DNA from: an uncultured Clostridia bacterium
Lineage (GTDB): Bacteria; Bacillota; Clostridia; Christensenellales; Borkfalkiaceae
Length of the DNA: 32,286 bases
NCBI GenBank assembly: GCA_947572415.1
Contig: CANPBT010000017.1
Location: forward strand, 1-32,286
Reading direction: 5' to 3'
In this document: one piece after another, positions 9,152-16,775 of the stretch
How positions within the stretch are numbered: position 1 is the first letter of the stretch
Layout of the letters: every line of letters begins with the position of its first letter
Notes under the pieces: model-generated
Databases searched by the model: none
Seen by the model: only the letters and a program-made list of their open reading frames with translations
Told to the model about the DNA's origin: nothing
Translations under genes and position numbers: made by a program

Positions 9152-10650
9152 AAAGATTTATCGCATTGACCGCCGCCGCGGTCTGCGCCGCTTGCTCGTT
9201 TTCGTTTGCGGGGTGCGCAGAAAACTCGCGCGAGGTCGTCCTCAGGGTGTGCAGCTGGGAGGAATATATCGACCTCGGCGGCTGGGACGATGACGAGCTT
9301 ATCGATATCGACAACCCGTTCGGCGAAAGCGAGGGGATATTCGGCGAAAACTCTATGGTGGACGACTTCACAGAATGGTTCAACTCAAACCACGACTATA
9401 AAGTTAAGGTCGAGTATTCGACGTTCGGCACCAACGAGGATCTGTACAACAGGCTCAGCCTCGGCGACGAATACGATTTGGTATGCCCGTCCGATTATCT
9501 TTTGATGAAGCTTATAGCGGAGGGCAAGGTCGAAAAATATTCCGAAAACTTCCGCACGGGCGAGCATGCGTATTACGGCGAGTACGTTTCGCCGTACATT
9601 GACGGCATATTCGAAAAATACGGCTGGAACGAGTACGCCGCGGGATATATGTGGGGCACGACCGGGCTTGTGTATAACCCCGACCGCATTTCCGACGAAA
9701 AGGACGTTGCCAGCTGGAATATGCTTCTGAACGAGGAATATAAGCGTCAGGTAACCATTAAGGACAACGTACGGGACGCATACTTTGCCACACTCGGCAT
9801 AATCAACAGCGAAAAACTGTTATCGGGCGGGTTTTCCGAAAACGAATTGAGCGATATTATGAACGACACCGACGGCGCGACGATAGAAAAAGCGCAGGAG
9901 GTTTTGAAAAATATCAAGGAAAACGTGTATTCCTTCGAAACGGACGCGGGCAAGTCGGATATGGTTACGGGCAAGGTTATAGCAAACTATCAGTGGTCGG
10001 GCGACGCGGTGTATATTATGGACGAAGCCGAAACCGACGCCAGCGAAACCGAGCTGTGGTATTCGGTGCCCGAGGAGTGTGCAAACCTATGGTTCGACGG
10101 CTGGGTTATGCTTAAAGACAGCATAAAGGGCGACGAACGCAGAAAGGAGGCGGCGGAAGCCTTCGTCAACTTTTTATCCCGCCCCGATAACGCCGTGCGC
10201 AATATGTACTATATAGGTTACACCTCGGCCGTCGCGGGGCAGACCGTTTTCGACTATATGGAGTGGAACTACGGCGCGGAGGACGACGCGGAAATTTACG
10301 AATACGATTTGAGCTATTTCTTCGGCGACGGCGAATTTGTCGTAGAAGCCGACGCGGCAAATTTCGGATTCGGGGAAGACGGCGTATCGATTAACCGCGG
10401 CAGACAGCTGTTCGCGCAGTACCCGCCCGAAGAGGTAATAAAAAGAAGCGTCGTAATGCTCGATTTCGGCGATAAGCTCGGCGAAATAAACCTGATGTGG
10501 ATAAACGTGCGCTGCCTTGACGTAAAGGATATTCCCGTCGCCGCGGTATGCGTTACCGCCGCAATAATAATAGCGGTTGCCGCTGGCGCGCTTTTATACG
10601 CGTTCAGATATAAGCTGTTCATAAAAGACCGCAAAAATAATCCAAGTTAA
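9148..10650 (+). CDS. potD: Polyamine-type substrate-binding lipoprotein with C-terminal membrane helix
   Basis: 500-residue extracellular solute-binding protein of the PotD family (VCSWEEYID, then LYNRLSLGDEYDLVCPSDYLL, then GTTGLVYNP). A signal peptide ends in a lipobox-like FAGC with Cys23 as the likely lipidated residue. It is about 150 residues longer than E. coli PotD. Extra parts are an acidic insertion of about 25 residues (roughly 50-75) between the first strand and the first helix, and a C-terminal extension after about 390. The extension ends in a strong hydrophobic helix (about 462-486) followed by a basic tail. The protein may therefore be held by both a lipid and a helix. It is the last gene of the operon, overlaps potC by four bases and precedes a hairpin. 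Confidence 0.9.
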   Translation: MKRFIALTAAAVCAACSFSFAGCAENSREVVLRVCSWEEYIDLGGWDDDELIDIDNPFGESEGIFGENSMVDDFTEWFNSNHDYKVKVEYSTFGTNEDLYNRLSLGDEYDLVCPSDYLLMKLIAEGKVEKYSENFRTGEHAYYGEYVSPYIDGIFEKYGWNEYAAGYMWGTTGLVYNPDRISDEKDVASWNMLLNEEYKRQVTIKDNVRDAYFATLGIINSEKLLSGGFSENELSDIMNDTDGATIEKAQEVLKNIKENVYSFETDAGKSDMVTGKVIANYQWSGDAVYIMDEAETDASETELWYSVPEECANLWFDGWVMLKDSIKGDERRKEAAEAFVNFLSRPDNAVRNMYYIGYTSAVAGQTVFDYMEWNYGAEDDAEIYEYDLSYFFGDGEFVVEADAANFGFGEDGVSINRGRQLFAQYPPEEVIKRSVVMLDFGDKLGEINLMWINVRCLDVKDIPVAAVCVTAAIIIAVAAGALLYAFRYKLFIKDRKNNPS

Positions 10651-10653
10651 ATT

Positions 10654-10687
10654 AATTGCGCCCGTCGGTTTGTCGACGGGCGCAATT
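10654..10687 (+). terminator. Hairpin terminator after potD
   Basis: Perfect 14-base arms at 10654-10667 and 10674-10687 with a six-base loop. Only a short T-containing tail follows, so termination may be imperfect. Confidence 0.65.
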
Positions 10688-10697
10688 ATTCAAACGC

Positions 10698-10727
10698 TTG
10701 ACAAAGCGGGGGAGCGGGATTTATAAT
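10698..10727 (+). promoter_or_regulatory. Promoter of the GH43-like gene
   Basis: TTGACA at 10698-10703 and TATAAT at 10722-10727 with an 18-base spacer, 33 bases before the ATG at 10761. Confidence 0.82.
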
Positions 10728-10760
10728 TTAATAAAACTGACAGGCAGGTAATACAAAGCT

Positions 10761-12263
10761 ATGAGGTACGTTAATCCGATAATTCAATCCGATTATTCCG
10801 ACCCGGATATTATCCGCGTCGGCGAGCATTTTTATATGGTCGCTTCGAGCTTCAACCACGTGCCGGGGGTGCCCGTGCTTCAATCCGAAAACCTTGTCGA
10901 GTGGCGGCTTGTAAACTACGTTTTGCCCTCGCTTCCGTTTGAAAAATTCGACGGGGTGCGGCACGGCGACGGTGTGTGGGCGCCGTCGTTACGGTACCGC
11001 AACGGAAAATTTTATTGCCTTATTTCATTCCCCGACGAGGGCGTGTACGTTTCCGAAACGGTCGACCCTTGCGGCAAATGGTCGCCGCTTCGCCCGCTTA
11101 TAGAAAGGGCTGGGCTGAAATCGCCTTGTCCCGTCTGGTCCGACGGCAAGTGCTATATCGTATTCGGCTTCGACAGAAGCCGCACGGGCTTTTCTTCCAA
11201 GCTCGCCGTGGTCGAGGCTGACGAAAATCTCACCCGCGCGGGCGAAGAATTTACGTTTGTTTACGACGGGCGCGACCTCGCCCCCGAAACGGATAATCCC
11301 AAAATATACCGTCGCGGAAATTACTTTTACATACTTGCCTCGGCGGGCGGCGCGGAAACGGGCTGGCAGGTTGCGTTGCGTTCGGCGAACATATTCGGGC
11401 CCTATCTGACTAAAGTAATCCTCATGCAGGGCGATACCGACGTAAACGGCCCGCACGGCGGCGCGCTCGTCGACCTCGACGACGCGGGCGAAAAATGGGC
11501 GTATGTCCATTACAGCGATATGGGCGCGTACGGCAAGGTTTTGCATTTACAGCCCGCAATATGGCGGGACGACTGGGTTTTATGCGGCAAAACCGACGGC
11601 GAGCAGGCGGGCGTACCCGTAGCCGCGGGCGATTATCCCGTGGATATTTCAACCGACTATGCAATCGACCCGAGCGACGAATTCGAGGGCGAAAGGCTTT
11701 CGCCCGTATGGCAGACCCCCGCAAACCCCGTTAACGAATGGTACGATTTCAAACGAGGACTCAAACTCAATTGCACATATTACGGGGGCAATTCGCTTTC
11801 GGATATGCCTCAGTTATTTTTGCAGAAGGTTGCCTACCTCAATTTCTCGGTAAAAACCAAGTGCAGGCTCAACCTTATAAACGACGGCGACGAAGTGGGC
11901 TTCGTCGTATTCGGCAAGGCATATTCCTATATCTGCGTAGTCCGCCGCGACGGGCGAAACTATCTTGAAATACGCAAGGGCGAAATCGGCGGCGAATCCG
12001 ACGAAACGCTCTGCCAGAGCCAGCCGTACGACGAAACGTACGTAACCTTTCAGGCTTCGGCAAAGTACGAGCGGCGTAACAGGCTCACGTACAAATTCAC
12101 TTTCGGCGGCAGCGCGTTTACGCACAAGTTCTACGCGGAGCGCGGGGCGGGTACGGGCGCAAAGATAGGCATATATGCCAGAGCGAACGGACTTTCAAAG
12201 GGTAGCGGCACGTTCAAATTCTTCCGCGTGGTCTGCACCGACAACAGAGTAAACAAGGCCTGA
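10761..12263 (+). CDS. GH43-family glycoside hydrolase-like protein, catalytic residues altered
   Basis: 500-residue protein resembling GH43 beta-xylosidase/arabinofuranosidase-type enzymes. A five-bladed propeller covers about 1-290 and a C-terminal beta-sandwich (DUF1349/GH43 C-terminal type) about 310-495. There is no signal peptide, so it is probably cytoplasmic. The expected general base is present as Asp14 in SDPD. From remembered family motifs, the Asp before PCPxW is Ser121 here (LKSPCPVW), and the general acid of the EGPK motif is Asp178 here (TDNPK), although the nearby Glu176 could substitute. Activity is therefore uncertain. The start at 10761 follows an AGGCAGG site spaced rather far (12 bases). 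The gene stands alone with its own promoter and no sugar transporter next to it. Confidence 0.85.
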   Translation: MRYVNPIIQSDYSDPDIIRVGEHFYMVASSFNHVPGVPVLQSENLVEWRLVNYVLPSLPFEKFDGVRHGDGVWAPSLRYRNGKFYCLISFPDEGVYVSETVDPCGKWSPLRPLIERAGLKSPCPVWSDGKCYIVFGFDRSRTGFSSKLAVVEADENLTRAGEEFTFVYDGRDLAPETDNPKIYRRGNYFYILASAGGAETGWQVALRSANIFGPYLTKVILMQGDTDVNGPHGGALVDLDDAGEKWAYVHYSDMGAYGKVLHLQPAIWRDDWVLCGKTDGEQAGVPVAAGDYPVDISTDYAIDPSDEFEGERLSPVWQTPANPVNEWYDFKRGLKLNCTYYGGNSLSDMPQLFLQKVAYLNFSVKTKCRLNLINDGDEVGFVVFGKAYSYICVVRRDGRNYLEIRKGEIGGESDETLCQSQPYDETYVTFQASAKYERRNRLTYKFTFGGSAFTHKFYAERGAGTGAKIGIYARANGLSKGSGTFKFFRVVCTDNRVNKA

Positions 12264-12351
12264 CGCAGATTTGAAACGCTGACACTGCGGAGTTTTTTGG
12301 GTAAATTGCCCGAAAGCAATTCAAAAGTTACGTATGTAAAGCCGACGTTTC

Positions 12352-12380
12352 TTGCCATTTTTCGCCCCTTGCGGTATAAT
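12352..12380 (+). promoter_or_regulatory. Promoter of the XRE-pentad gene
   Basis: TTGCCA at 12352-12357 and exact TATAAT at 12375-12380 with a 17-base spacer. The leader before the ATG is about 20 bases. The rest of the gap 12264-12351 shows nothing recognisable beyond a weak GGG/CCC hairpin near 12298-12313. Confidence 0.75.
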
Positions 12381-12406
12381 AAACAAAAACATGCGGAGGT
12401 ACGGCA

Positions 12407-13201
12407 ATGACTACCGGCGAAAAAATAGCTCAATGCAGAAAAAACAAGGGCATGACGCAGGAGCAGCTTGCGGAAATGCTCGGGGTTACACGGCAGGCGG
12501 TTTCGCGCTGGGAGGGGGATATCGCCTTTCCCGAAACGGATAATCTCACTAAAATGGCGAAGCTGTTTTCGGTCAGCGTTGACTGGCTGTTGAATTACGA
12601 AGCAGCGCCCGACGACGGGCGGGCACGGGTAAGCTTCGGCACGTTAAATAAAAGCTTCGATATAAAGGATTTTTATTTCGAGTTCAAAAGCAAAACTCAC
12701 ATAGGCGGGCTGCCTCTCGTACACGTAAATATAGGGCTCGGCAGGGTGGCTAAGGGCGTGTTCTCATTCGGGCTCGTCGCCGCGGGCATATTTTCGTTCG
12801 GACTCGTCGCTGCGGGGCTGTTCGCTTTCGGCGCGCTCGGGCTGGGTTTTCTTGTATTCGCTTCTGTTGCGCTGGGCGCCGTATCCTTCGGCGGAGTAGC
12901 TATCGGCATAATCGCGCTCGGCGGGCTTGCAATAGGGCTGTATTCCATGGGCGGCTGCGCGATAGGCGCGTTTGCCGTCGGTGGCTATGCAAACGGAAGC
13001 ATAGTTGCAATAGGCGACGTCGCCGTCGGCGGAATAGCCGTGGGCGATTCCAGCGCGGACGGAAGTATTATTTCAGTGCTCAAAGCCGATTACTTAATTA
13101 TGAAAGACGAGCTTTTCAAAGAGTTTTCAAAAATCCCGAAAGGTTGGTCGCTGTTCACCTCGTGGTGCAGGGGGCTTGCAAACGCCTTTATGACGAATTA
13201 G
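12407..13201 (+). CDS. XRE HTH regulator fused to a glycine pentad-repeat domain
   Basis: 264-residue protein. Residues 1-62 are a clear HTH_3 DNA-binding domain (MTQEQLAEMLGVTRQAVSRW). Residues about 117-217 are built from roughly 20 five-residue units with Gly at the first place and small or hydrophobic residues elsewhere (GVFSF, GLVAA, GIFSF, GLVAA and so on). Glycine recurs every five residues from 117 to 197, with a single Ala at 152. The linker holds HIGGLPLVHVNIG. The regular five-residue period suggests a beta-helix like that of pentapeptide-repeat proteins; membrane insertion is the alternative because the region is very hydrophobic. A GGAGG site 7 bases before the ATG supports this start. 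No partner gene is obvious. Similar HTH-repeat proteins seem familiar from Clostridia, but I know of no assigned function. Confidence 0.85.
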   Translation: MTTGEKIAQCRKNKGMTQEQLAEMLGVTRQAVSRWEGDIAFPETDNLTKMAKLFSVSVDWLLNYEAAPDDGRARVSFGTLNKSFDIKDFYFEFKSKTHIGGLPLVHVNIGLGRVAKGVFSFGLVAAGIFSFGLVAAGLFAFGALGLGFLVFASVALGAVSFGGVAIGIIALGGLAIGLYSMGGCAIGAFAVGGYANGSIVAIGDVAVGGIAVGDSSADGSIISVLKADYLIMKDELFKEFSKIPKGWSLFTSWCRGLANAFMTN

Positions 13202-13226
13202 TTTTACATATACGCACGCTGCGCGG

Positions 13227-13305
13227 GGCTTCCCCAAAGGGGAAGCCTACAATAAGGAAAAGCCTTCCCCTTTGGGGAAGGTGGCTGCGAAGCAGACGGA
13301 TGAGG
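13227..13305. repeat. Two-hairpin dispersed repeat element
   Basis: First palindrome GGCTTCCCC-AAA-GGGGAAGCC (13227-13247), a spacer containing ACAATAAGGAAAA, a second palindrome CCTTCCCC-TTT-GGGGAAGG (13263-13281), then TGG, a small CTGC/GCAG hairpin and an ATGAGG end (13300-13305). It is the fullest copy of a family also seen near 23400-23580, 29276-29326 and 32056-32115. It encodes nothing and may be a MITE-like or REP-like element. Confidence 0.75.
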
Positions 13306-13353
13306 TAAAATATTTTCAAATTTTTTAAAAAAGTCTGTAAAAACGCTTGCTCG

Positions 13354-13366
13354 TTACGCAGCGTAA
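13354..13366 (+). promoter_or_regulatory. Candidate operator of the MerR gene
   Basis: Perfect hyphenated palindrome TTACGC-A-GCGTAA, ending 30 bases before the MerR start codon. MerR proteins usually bind dyads between promoter boxes, so this is a plausible autoregulatory site. The promoter boxes themselves are not clear (TTGCTC at 13347-13352 is too close to the AT-rich stretch at 13364-13369). Confidence 0.5.
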
Positions 13367-13396
13367 TATTGTAAAGTGAGTGCAAAGGAGGTAAGT

Positions 13397-14113
13397 ATGT
13401 CATATTCCACGGGCGAAATTGCCGAACTTTGCGGCGTCACGGTGCGCACGGTGCAGTATTACGACAGGGCAGGGCTTTTAAAGCCCGAAAGCTTTTCGGA
13501 GGGCGGTCGGCGCGAATACGGCGAAAACGGACTTAAAACCTTGCAGATTATCTGTATGTATAAGCAGCTGGGTTTAAGCCTTGCGGAAATCAAAGAGGTT
13601 ATTTCCAACGAGGGCAATTCGAAAAAAATTCTTTTATCCGTCTTAGCCGAACGTGAGAGGACGCTCGACGAAGAGATTAAACGAAAACTTTCCGCGCGCG
13701 ACAGCATAAAAGCTATCCGTGGCTATCTTTCGGAAGGCGCGGCAATGCCCAAAAATACTTTTTTTGACGTACGCACTATTATGAAGGGTAAAAGAAAGCA
13801 GATAGCAACTTACGTTGCAATGTGCGTTGTAGGCGTTATTGCGGACGCGATAATTATCACGACCGCGGTACTGTGGGGAATAAAAGGTTGGTGGATACCG
13901 TTTGCGGTAGGAATGCCGTGTACGTTAGCGCTAATCGCGGCTATGGTTGCGGTTGCGTACAGAAATTTAGCGTACGTGTGCTGCGAGTGCGGAAAAAAGT
14001 TCCGCCCCAAATTTTTTGAATTTTTCTTTTCAAAACATACGCCTAAAACGCGTAAACTGACCTGCCCGCACTGCGGGGTAAAAAACTTCCATACGGAAAC
14101 TTATTCTGATTAA
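13397..14113 (+). CDS. MerR-family regulator with two membrane helices and a C-terminal zinc ribbon
   Basis: 238 residues. The ATG at 13397 has AAAGGAGG five bases upstream; a GTG at 13376 would lie before that site. Residues 1-70 form a MerR winged helix (TGEIAELCGVTVRTVQYYDR), followed by a helical coil to about 115. Two hydrophobic helices follow at about 137-160 and 166-188, then a four-cysteine zinc-ribbon-like segment with Cys195/Cys198 and Cys223/Cys226 (CCEC and CPHC). The layout implies a DNA-binding head tethered to the membrane with both ends in the cytoplasm. MerR regulators normally end in a soluble effector domain, so this is an unusual form. It stands alone and is followed by a strong terminator. 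The stimulus is unknown. Confidence 0.87.
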   Translation: MSYSTGEIAELCGVTVRTVQYYDRAGLLKPESFSEGGRREYGENGLKTLQIICMYKQLGLSLAEIKEVISNEGNSKKILLSVLAERERTLDEEIKRKLSARDSIKAIRGYLSEGAAMPKNTFFDVRTIMKGKRKQIATYVAMCVVGVIADAIIITTAVLWGIKGWWIPFAVGMPCTLALIAAMVAVAYRNLAYVCCECGKKFRPKFFEFFFSKHTPKTRKLTCPHCGVKNFHTETYSD

Positions 14114-14114
14114 T

Positions 14115-14148
14115 AATAAGCCCCTTACCCGGTAAGGGGCTTATTAAA
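14115..14148 (+). terminator. Terminator after the MerR gene
   Basis: Perfect inverted repeat with arms 14115-14129 and 14131-14145, directly after the stop codon, followed by an AT-rich tail. Confidence 0.82.
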
Positions 14149-14177
14149 TTTTATCCGTTTTGTTCATATAAAAACAA

Positions 14178-14205
14178 TTGCTTTTTGCGCCGCAAGTAGT
14201 ATAAT
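14178..14205 (+). promoter_or_regulatory. Promoter almost touching the AEC gene start
   Basis: TTGCTT at 14178-14183 and exact TATAAT at 14200-14205 with a 16-base spacer. The expected transcription start (14211-14212) is only about five bases before the ATG at 14216, so the message would be nearly leaderless. Confidence 0.7.
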
Positions 14206-14215
14206 AGTATGCGCT

Positions 14216-15253
14216 ATGTTACAGATTTTTTTGAAAGTGTTTTTGATAATGGCGGTGCTGTTCGCGTTTGCCATACCCGGGTTTGCGCTTAAAAAACTCA
14301 AAATGCTGGGCGAAGGCTCGCTGCTTGCGCTCAGCAATATATTGCTTTATGTATGTCAGCCAGCGCTGGTCATAAAGGCTTTCTGCGTGTTCACAAAGGA
14401 GCAGGAGGAGGCGGTGTATTCGCTCGGAATGCTCAACCTGCTTGCGGATTTCGGGGTTACCGCAGCAATATCGCTTATCGCCGTTTTGCTCGTTTTCGGT
14501 ATAGCAAAGCTTGTTTTTATAAAAAACCGCGATAAAAAAGCCGCAGACGTCTACACGTATGCGGCGATATTCTCCAACAACGGTTTTCTGGGCGTGCCGT
14601 TTATAGAAATGTTTACCGACGGCAATCCGCTTGCCGTTATGTACATAATGGTTTTCAATATCGTGTTCAATTTTTTAAGCTGGACGCTCGGCGTCGTGCT
14701 TATCACGGGCAACGTAAAGGATATCAGCGTGAAAAAGCTGCTTTTAAACCCCACGATAATCGCCTGTTTTATCGGGCTTATTCTGTTTTTCGTACCGCAA
14801 ATCAATTTCTTTGCGGTCGACGGGCTCGAAGTTTTAAGTATGCTTCCGCAGTATATCGCTTATATGACCGCGCCGCTTTCTATGATAATAGTGGGCATAA
14901 GGATTGCGGAGTCCTCTCCCAAATCGCTTTTCTTAAAAAAGGGAGTATACGCGGCAGGCGGGCTGCGCCTTATCGTGTCGCCCTTTCTCACCCTTGCGGT
15001 AAGCGTGCTTTTCTGCCTTATGGTCGGCGGCTCGGCGGGCGCGCTTACGGGCGCGCGGCAGTACGTTTTCCTCGCCCCGGTAATCGCCATGGCAATGTCG
15101 CCGGCGGCCTCCGTAGTGGCAATGGCGGAGCGCTTTGACGGTGATAAGGAGGCGGCGACTTCGGTTTTCGTCACAAATACCTTAATAGGCGTCGTCGTTA
15201 TCCCGTTTATAATGATGGCGGTTATGGCAAGCTGGGGCGCCTTTGCGGGTTAA
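14216..15253 (+). CDS. AEC (auxin efflux carrier) family transporter
   Basis: 345-residue integral membrane protein with about ten hydrophobic helices and the family features AIPGFALKK near the N-terminus and FSNNGFLGVPFIE in the middle. Bacterial members of this family export or exchange malate, other organic acids or amino acids; the substrate cannot be assigned here. No ribosome site precedes the ATG, and a promoter lies just upstream, which fits leaderless translation; the next in-frame ATG (14249) also lacks a ribosome site. Its stop codon overlaps that of the convergent gene to the right, within TTAA. Confidence 0.88.
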   Translation: MLQIFLKVFLIMAVLFAFAIPGFALKKLKMLGEGSLLALSNILLYVCQPALVIKAFCVFTKEQEEAVYSLGMLNLLADFGVTAAISLIAVLLVFGIAKLVFIKNRDKKAADVYTYAAIFSNNGFLGVPFIEMFTDGNPLAVMYIMVFNIVFNFLSWTLGVVLITGNVKDISVKKLLLNPTIIACFIGLILFFVPQINFFAVDGLEVLSMLPQYIAYMTAPLSMIIVGIRIAESSPKSLFLKKGVYAAGGLRLIVSPFLTLAVSVLFCLMVGGSAGALTGARQYVFLAPVIAMAMSPAASVVAMAERFDGDKEAATSVFVTNTLIGVVVIPFIMMAVMASWGAFAG

Positions 15254-15573
15254 CCCAAAAGCTCTATTTCCGAAAGCTCGTCCACGCGCATTATTTTTAT
15301 GCACTTAGTACCTTTTTTGTAGGAAAACTCGAACTTTATCCATTCGTCGTCGGCGTCGAGTACGGTAATTTCGCCGTAAACCGCAAGCCTGCATTTCTTG
15401 CCTACGAGCTCGTTTATGATTTTTGACATATCTTTATCCTTTTCATATTTTTTCAGGCGGCGTTTAAGTCGCCTTATTTTGTTTTTATATTTCTTTACGC
15501 CGCTTTCGGATATCGCCAGACCCAAAGCCATTGCAAGCGGCAACATACAGATAAGCCACCACCAGTCGCCCAT
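15250..15573 (-). CDS. Small membrane-anchored protein of unknown function
   Basis: 107 residues, not recognised. One hydrophobic helix (about 4-22, starting WWWLICMLPLAMALGL) is followed by a very basic, probably coiled stretch (about 26-48, with KIRRLKRRLKKYEK). A compact C-terminal domain of about 55 residues (LVGKKCRLAVYGEITVLDAD) looks like a small beta-barrel. A GGAGG site six bases before the ATG lies inside the end of the upstream acetyltransferase gene, whose stop is one base away, so the two are probably co-transcribed. Its stop overlaps the stop of the convergent AEC gene. Confidence 0.75.
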   Translation of the reverse strand: MGDWWWLICMLPLAMALGLAISESGVKKYKNKIRRLKRRLKKYEKDKDMSKIINELVGKKCRLAVYGEITVLDADDEWIKFEFSYKKGTKCIKIMRVDELSEIELLG

Positions 15574-15574
15574 A

Positions 15575-16060
15575 TCAGCCTCCGCAGCGGTTATTCAAAT
15601 CCGCTTTTTCGTAAACCGGGCAGTCAAGCTCCTCGCAGTATTCGCCGCAGTCCTTGTAGCCGCACGCTTCGAAAAACCCCGCCGCGCCCTCGTAAGGCAG
15701 GCAGTACGCCTTTGTCGCGCCCGCTTCTTTGAGCTTCATTTCCGCGGAGTACAGCAAAAACTTGCCGAAGCCTTTCCCGCGGGAGGAGGGGGACAGGTAT
15801 ATTTCGCGCACGTCGCCGAAGCCCTCTTTGAAGTTCCATTCGTTGTCGATATCGTCGATTTGATACACGACGAACCCGACGAAACTTTCGCCGTCCTTTA
15901 AAAGGTCGACGCCGATGAGCCCGGATAAGAGGTCGGGGATAATATATTCGTCCACGAGGTGATTCACGTCGTCGTCGCAACCGAGCTCGGCATAGTAATC
16001 AGTGAAAAGTTTTTTAAATACGCTTTGCGTTTGGTCGCAAAGAGGGGTAGCGTGTACCAT
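15575..16060 (-). CDS. GNAT-family N-acetyltransferase
   Basis: 161-residue acetyltransferase. The acetyl-CoA pyrophosphate-binding motif reads SRGKGFGK, preceded by the core strand DVREIYLSP, and the fold ends with GAAGFFEACGYKDCGEY. The ATG at 16060 is chosen because AAAGGTG lies six bases upstream; the longer in-frame start at 16096 would fall inside the terminator of rpmA. Substrate is unknown. It is followed after one base by a small membrane protein gene. No separate promoter was found, so it may depend on read-through from rplU-rpmA. Confidence 0.85.
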   Translation of the reverse strand: MVHATPLCDQTQSVFKKLFTDYYAELGCDDDVNHLVDEYIIPDLLSGLIGVDLLKDGESFVGFVVYQIDDIDNEWNFKEGFGDVREIYLSPSSRGKGFGKFLLYSAEMKLKEAGATKAYCLPYEGAAGFFEACGYKDCGEYCEELDCPVYEKADLNNRCGG

Positions 16061-16079
16061 ATAAACACCTTTAAAATGC

Positions 16080-16112
16080 AAAATAAGCGAGAGCATAACA
16101 AACTCTCGCTTT
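16080..16112 (-). terminator. Terminator of the rplU-rpmA operon
   Basis: Inverted repeat with arms AAGCGAGAG (16085-16093) and CTCTCGCTT (16103-16111). On the minus strand it is followed by ATTTT, just downstream of the rpmA stop. Confidence 0.75.
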
Positions 16113-16117
16113 GATTT

Positions 16118-16396
16118 TTATTCTGCGACGGGATAAACGCAAACCTGTTTTCCGTCTCTGCCCAGTCTTTCAAACCTGACCGTTCCGTCGACGAGCGCGA
16201 AAAGCGTATCGTCTTTGCCCATGGCAACGCCTACGCCGGCCTTGAATTTGGAGCCGCGCTGTCTTACGAGAATGTTACCGGCAAGCACGAACTGCCCGTC
16301 CGCACGTTTGACGCCCAGCATTTTGGGGTTGCTGTCTCTGCCGTTGTGCGAAGAACCGGTACCTTTTTTATGGGCGAATAAACGTAAAAATAACAT
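16118..16396 (-). CDS. rpmA: Large ribosomal subunit protein bL27
   Basis: 92 residues, matching bL27 ([14 protein letters not shown] near the N-terminus, then [19 protein letters not shown]). The mature protein should begin at HKKG; before it stands an eight-residue leader, MLFLRLFA. In Bacillota such leaders are removed by the cysteine protease Prp, usually after a motif like LQFFA, and the prp (ysxB) gene usually sits between rplU and rpmA. Here only 19 bases separate the two and no prp is present, while the leader keeps only the final FA. An AGGAGG ribosome site precedes the start. Confidence 0.95.
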   Translation of the reverse strand: MLFLRLFAHKKGTGSSHNGRDSNPKMLGVKRADGQFVLAGNILVRQRGSKFKAGVGVAMGKDDTLFALVDGTVRFERLGRDGKQVCVYPVAE

Positions 16397-16415
16397 TATT
16401 TTATTCCTCCTGAAT

Positions 16416-16775
16416 TTAGTTAGCCTCAGCGGTAGCTGCGGCTTCTTTCTTGGCGGCCTTCTTTGCGGCGGGTGCGCCTATTGCCGTTACTTTAACCTGT
16501 GTGAAAGGCTGTCTGTGGCCCTGCTTCTTTCTTTCGTTCTTCTTGGCTTTGTACTTGAAGACGATAATCTTCTTTTCCTTGCCGTGCGATACGACTTCGC
16601 AGGAAACTTTGACGTTTTCAACTTCCTTGCCTGCGGCAATGCCTTTATCGTCGGCAGTGAAAACTGCGGGGAAAACGACTGTTTCGCCTACGGCTGCGTC
16701 AAGTTTTTCAACCTTTACAAGGTCGCCTACGGAAACTTTATACTGTTTGCTTCCGTTCTCGAAAATAGCGTACAT
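16416..16775 (-). CDS. rplU: Large ribosomal subunit protein bL21
   Basis: 119 residues. The bL21 body ([41 protein letters not shown]) is complete and is followed by an Ala/Lys-rich tail of about 16 residues absent from the usual 103-residue protein. A GAGGAGG site precedes the ATG. It is the first gene of the rplU-rpmA operon, downstream of a leader RNA region. Confidence 0.95.
   Translation of the reverse strand: MYAIFENGSKQYKVSVGDLVKVEKLDAAVGETVVFPAVFTADDKGIAAGKEVENVKVSCEVVSHGKEKKIIVFKYKAKKNERKKQGHRQPFTQVKVTAIGAPAAKKAAKKEAAATAEAN

Noticed and set aside
13200..13310. Paired palindromes considered as a CRISPR array
   Set aside because: Only two hairpins of different sequence and a single spacer-like gap; no cas genes.
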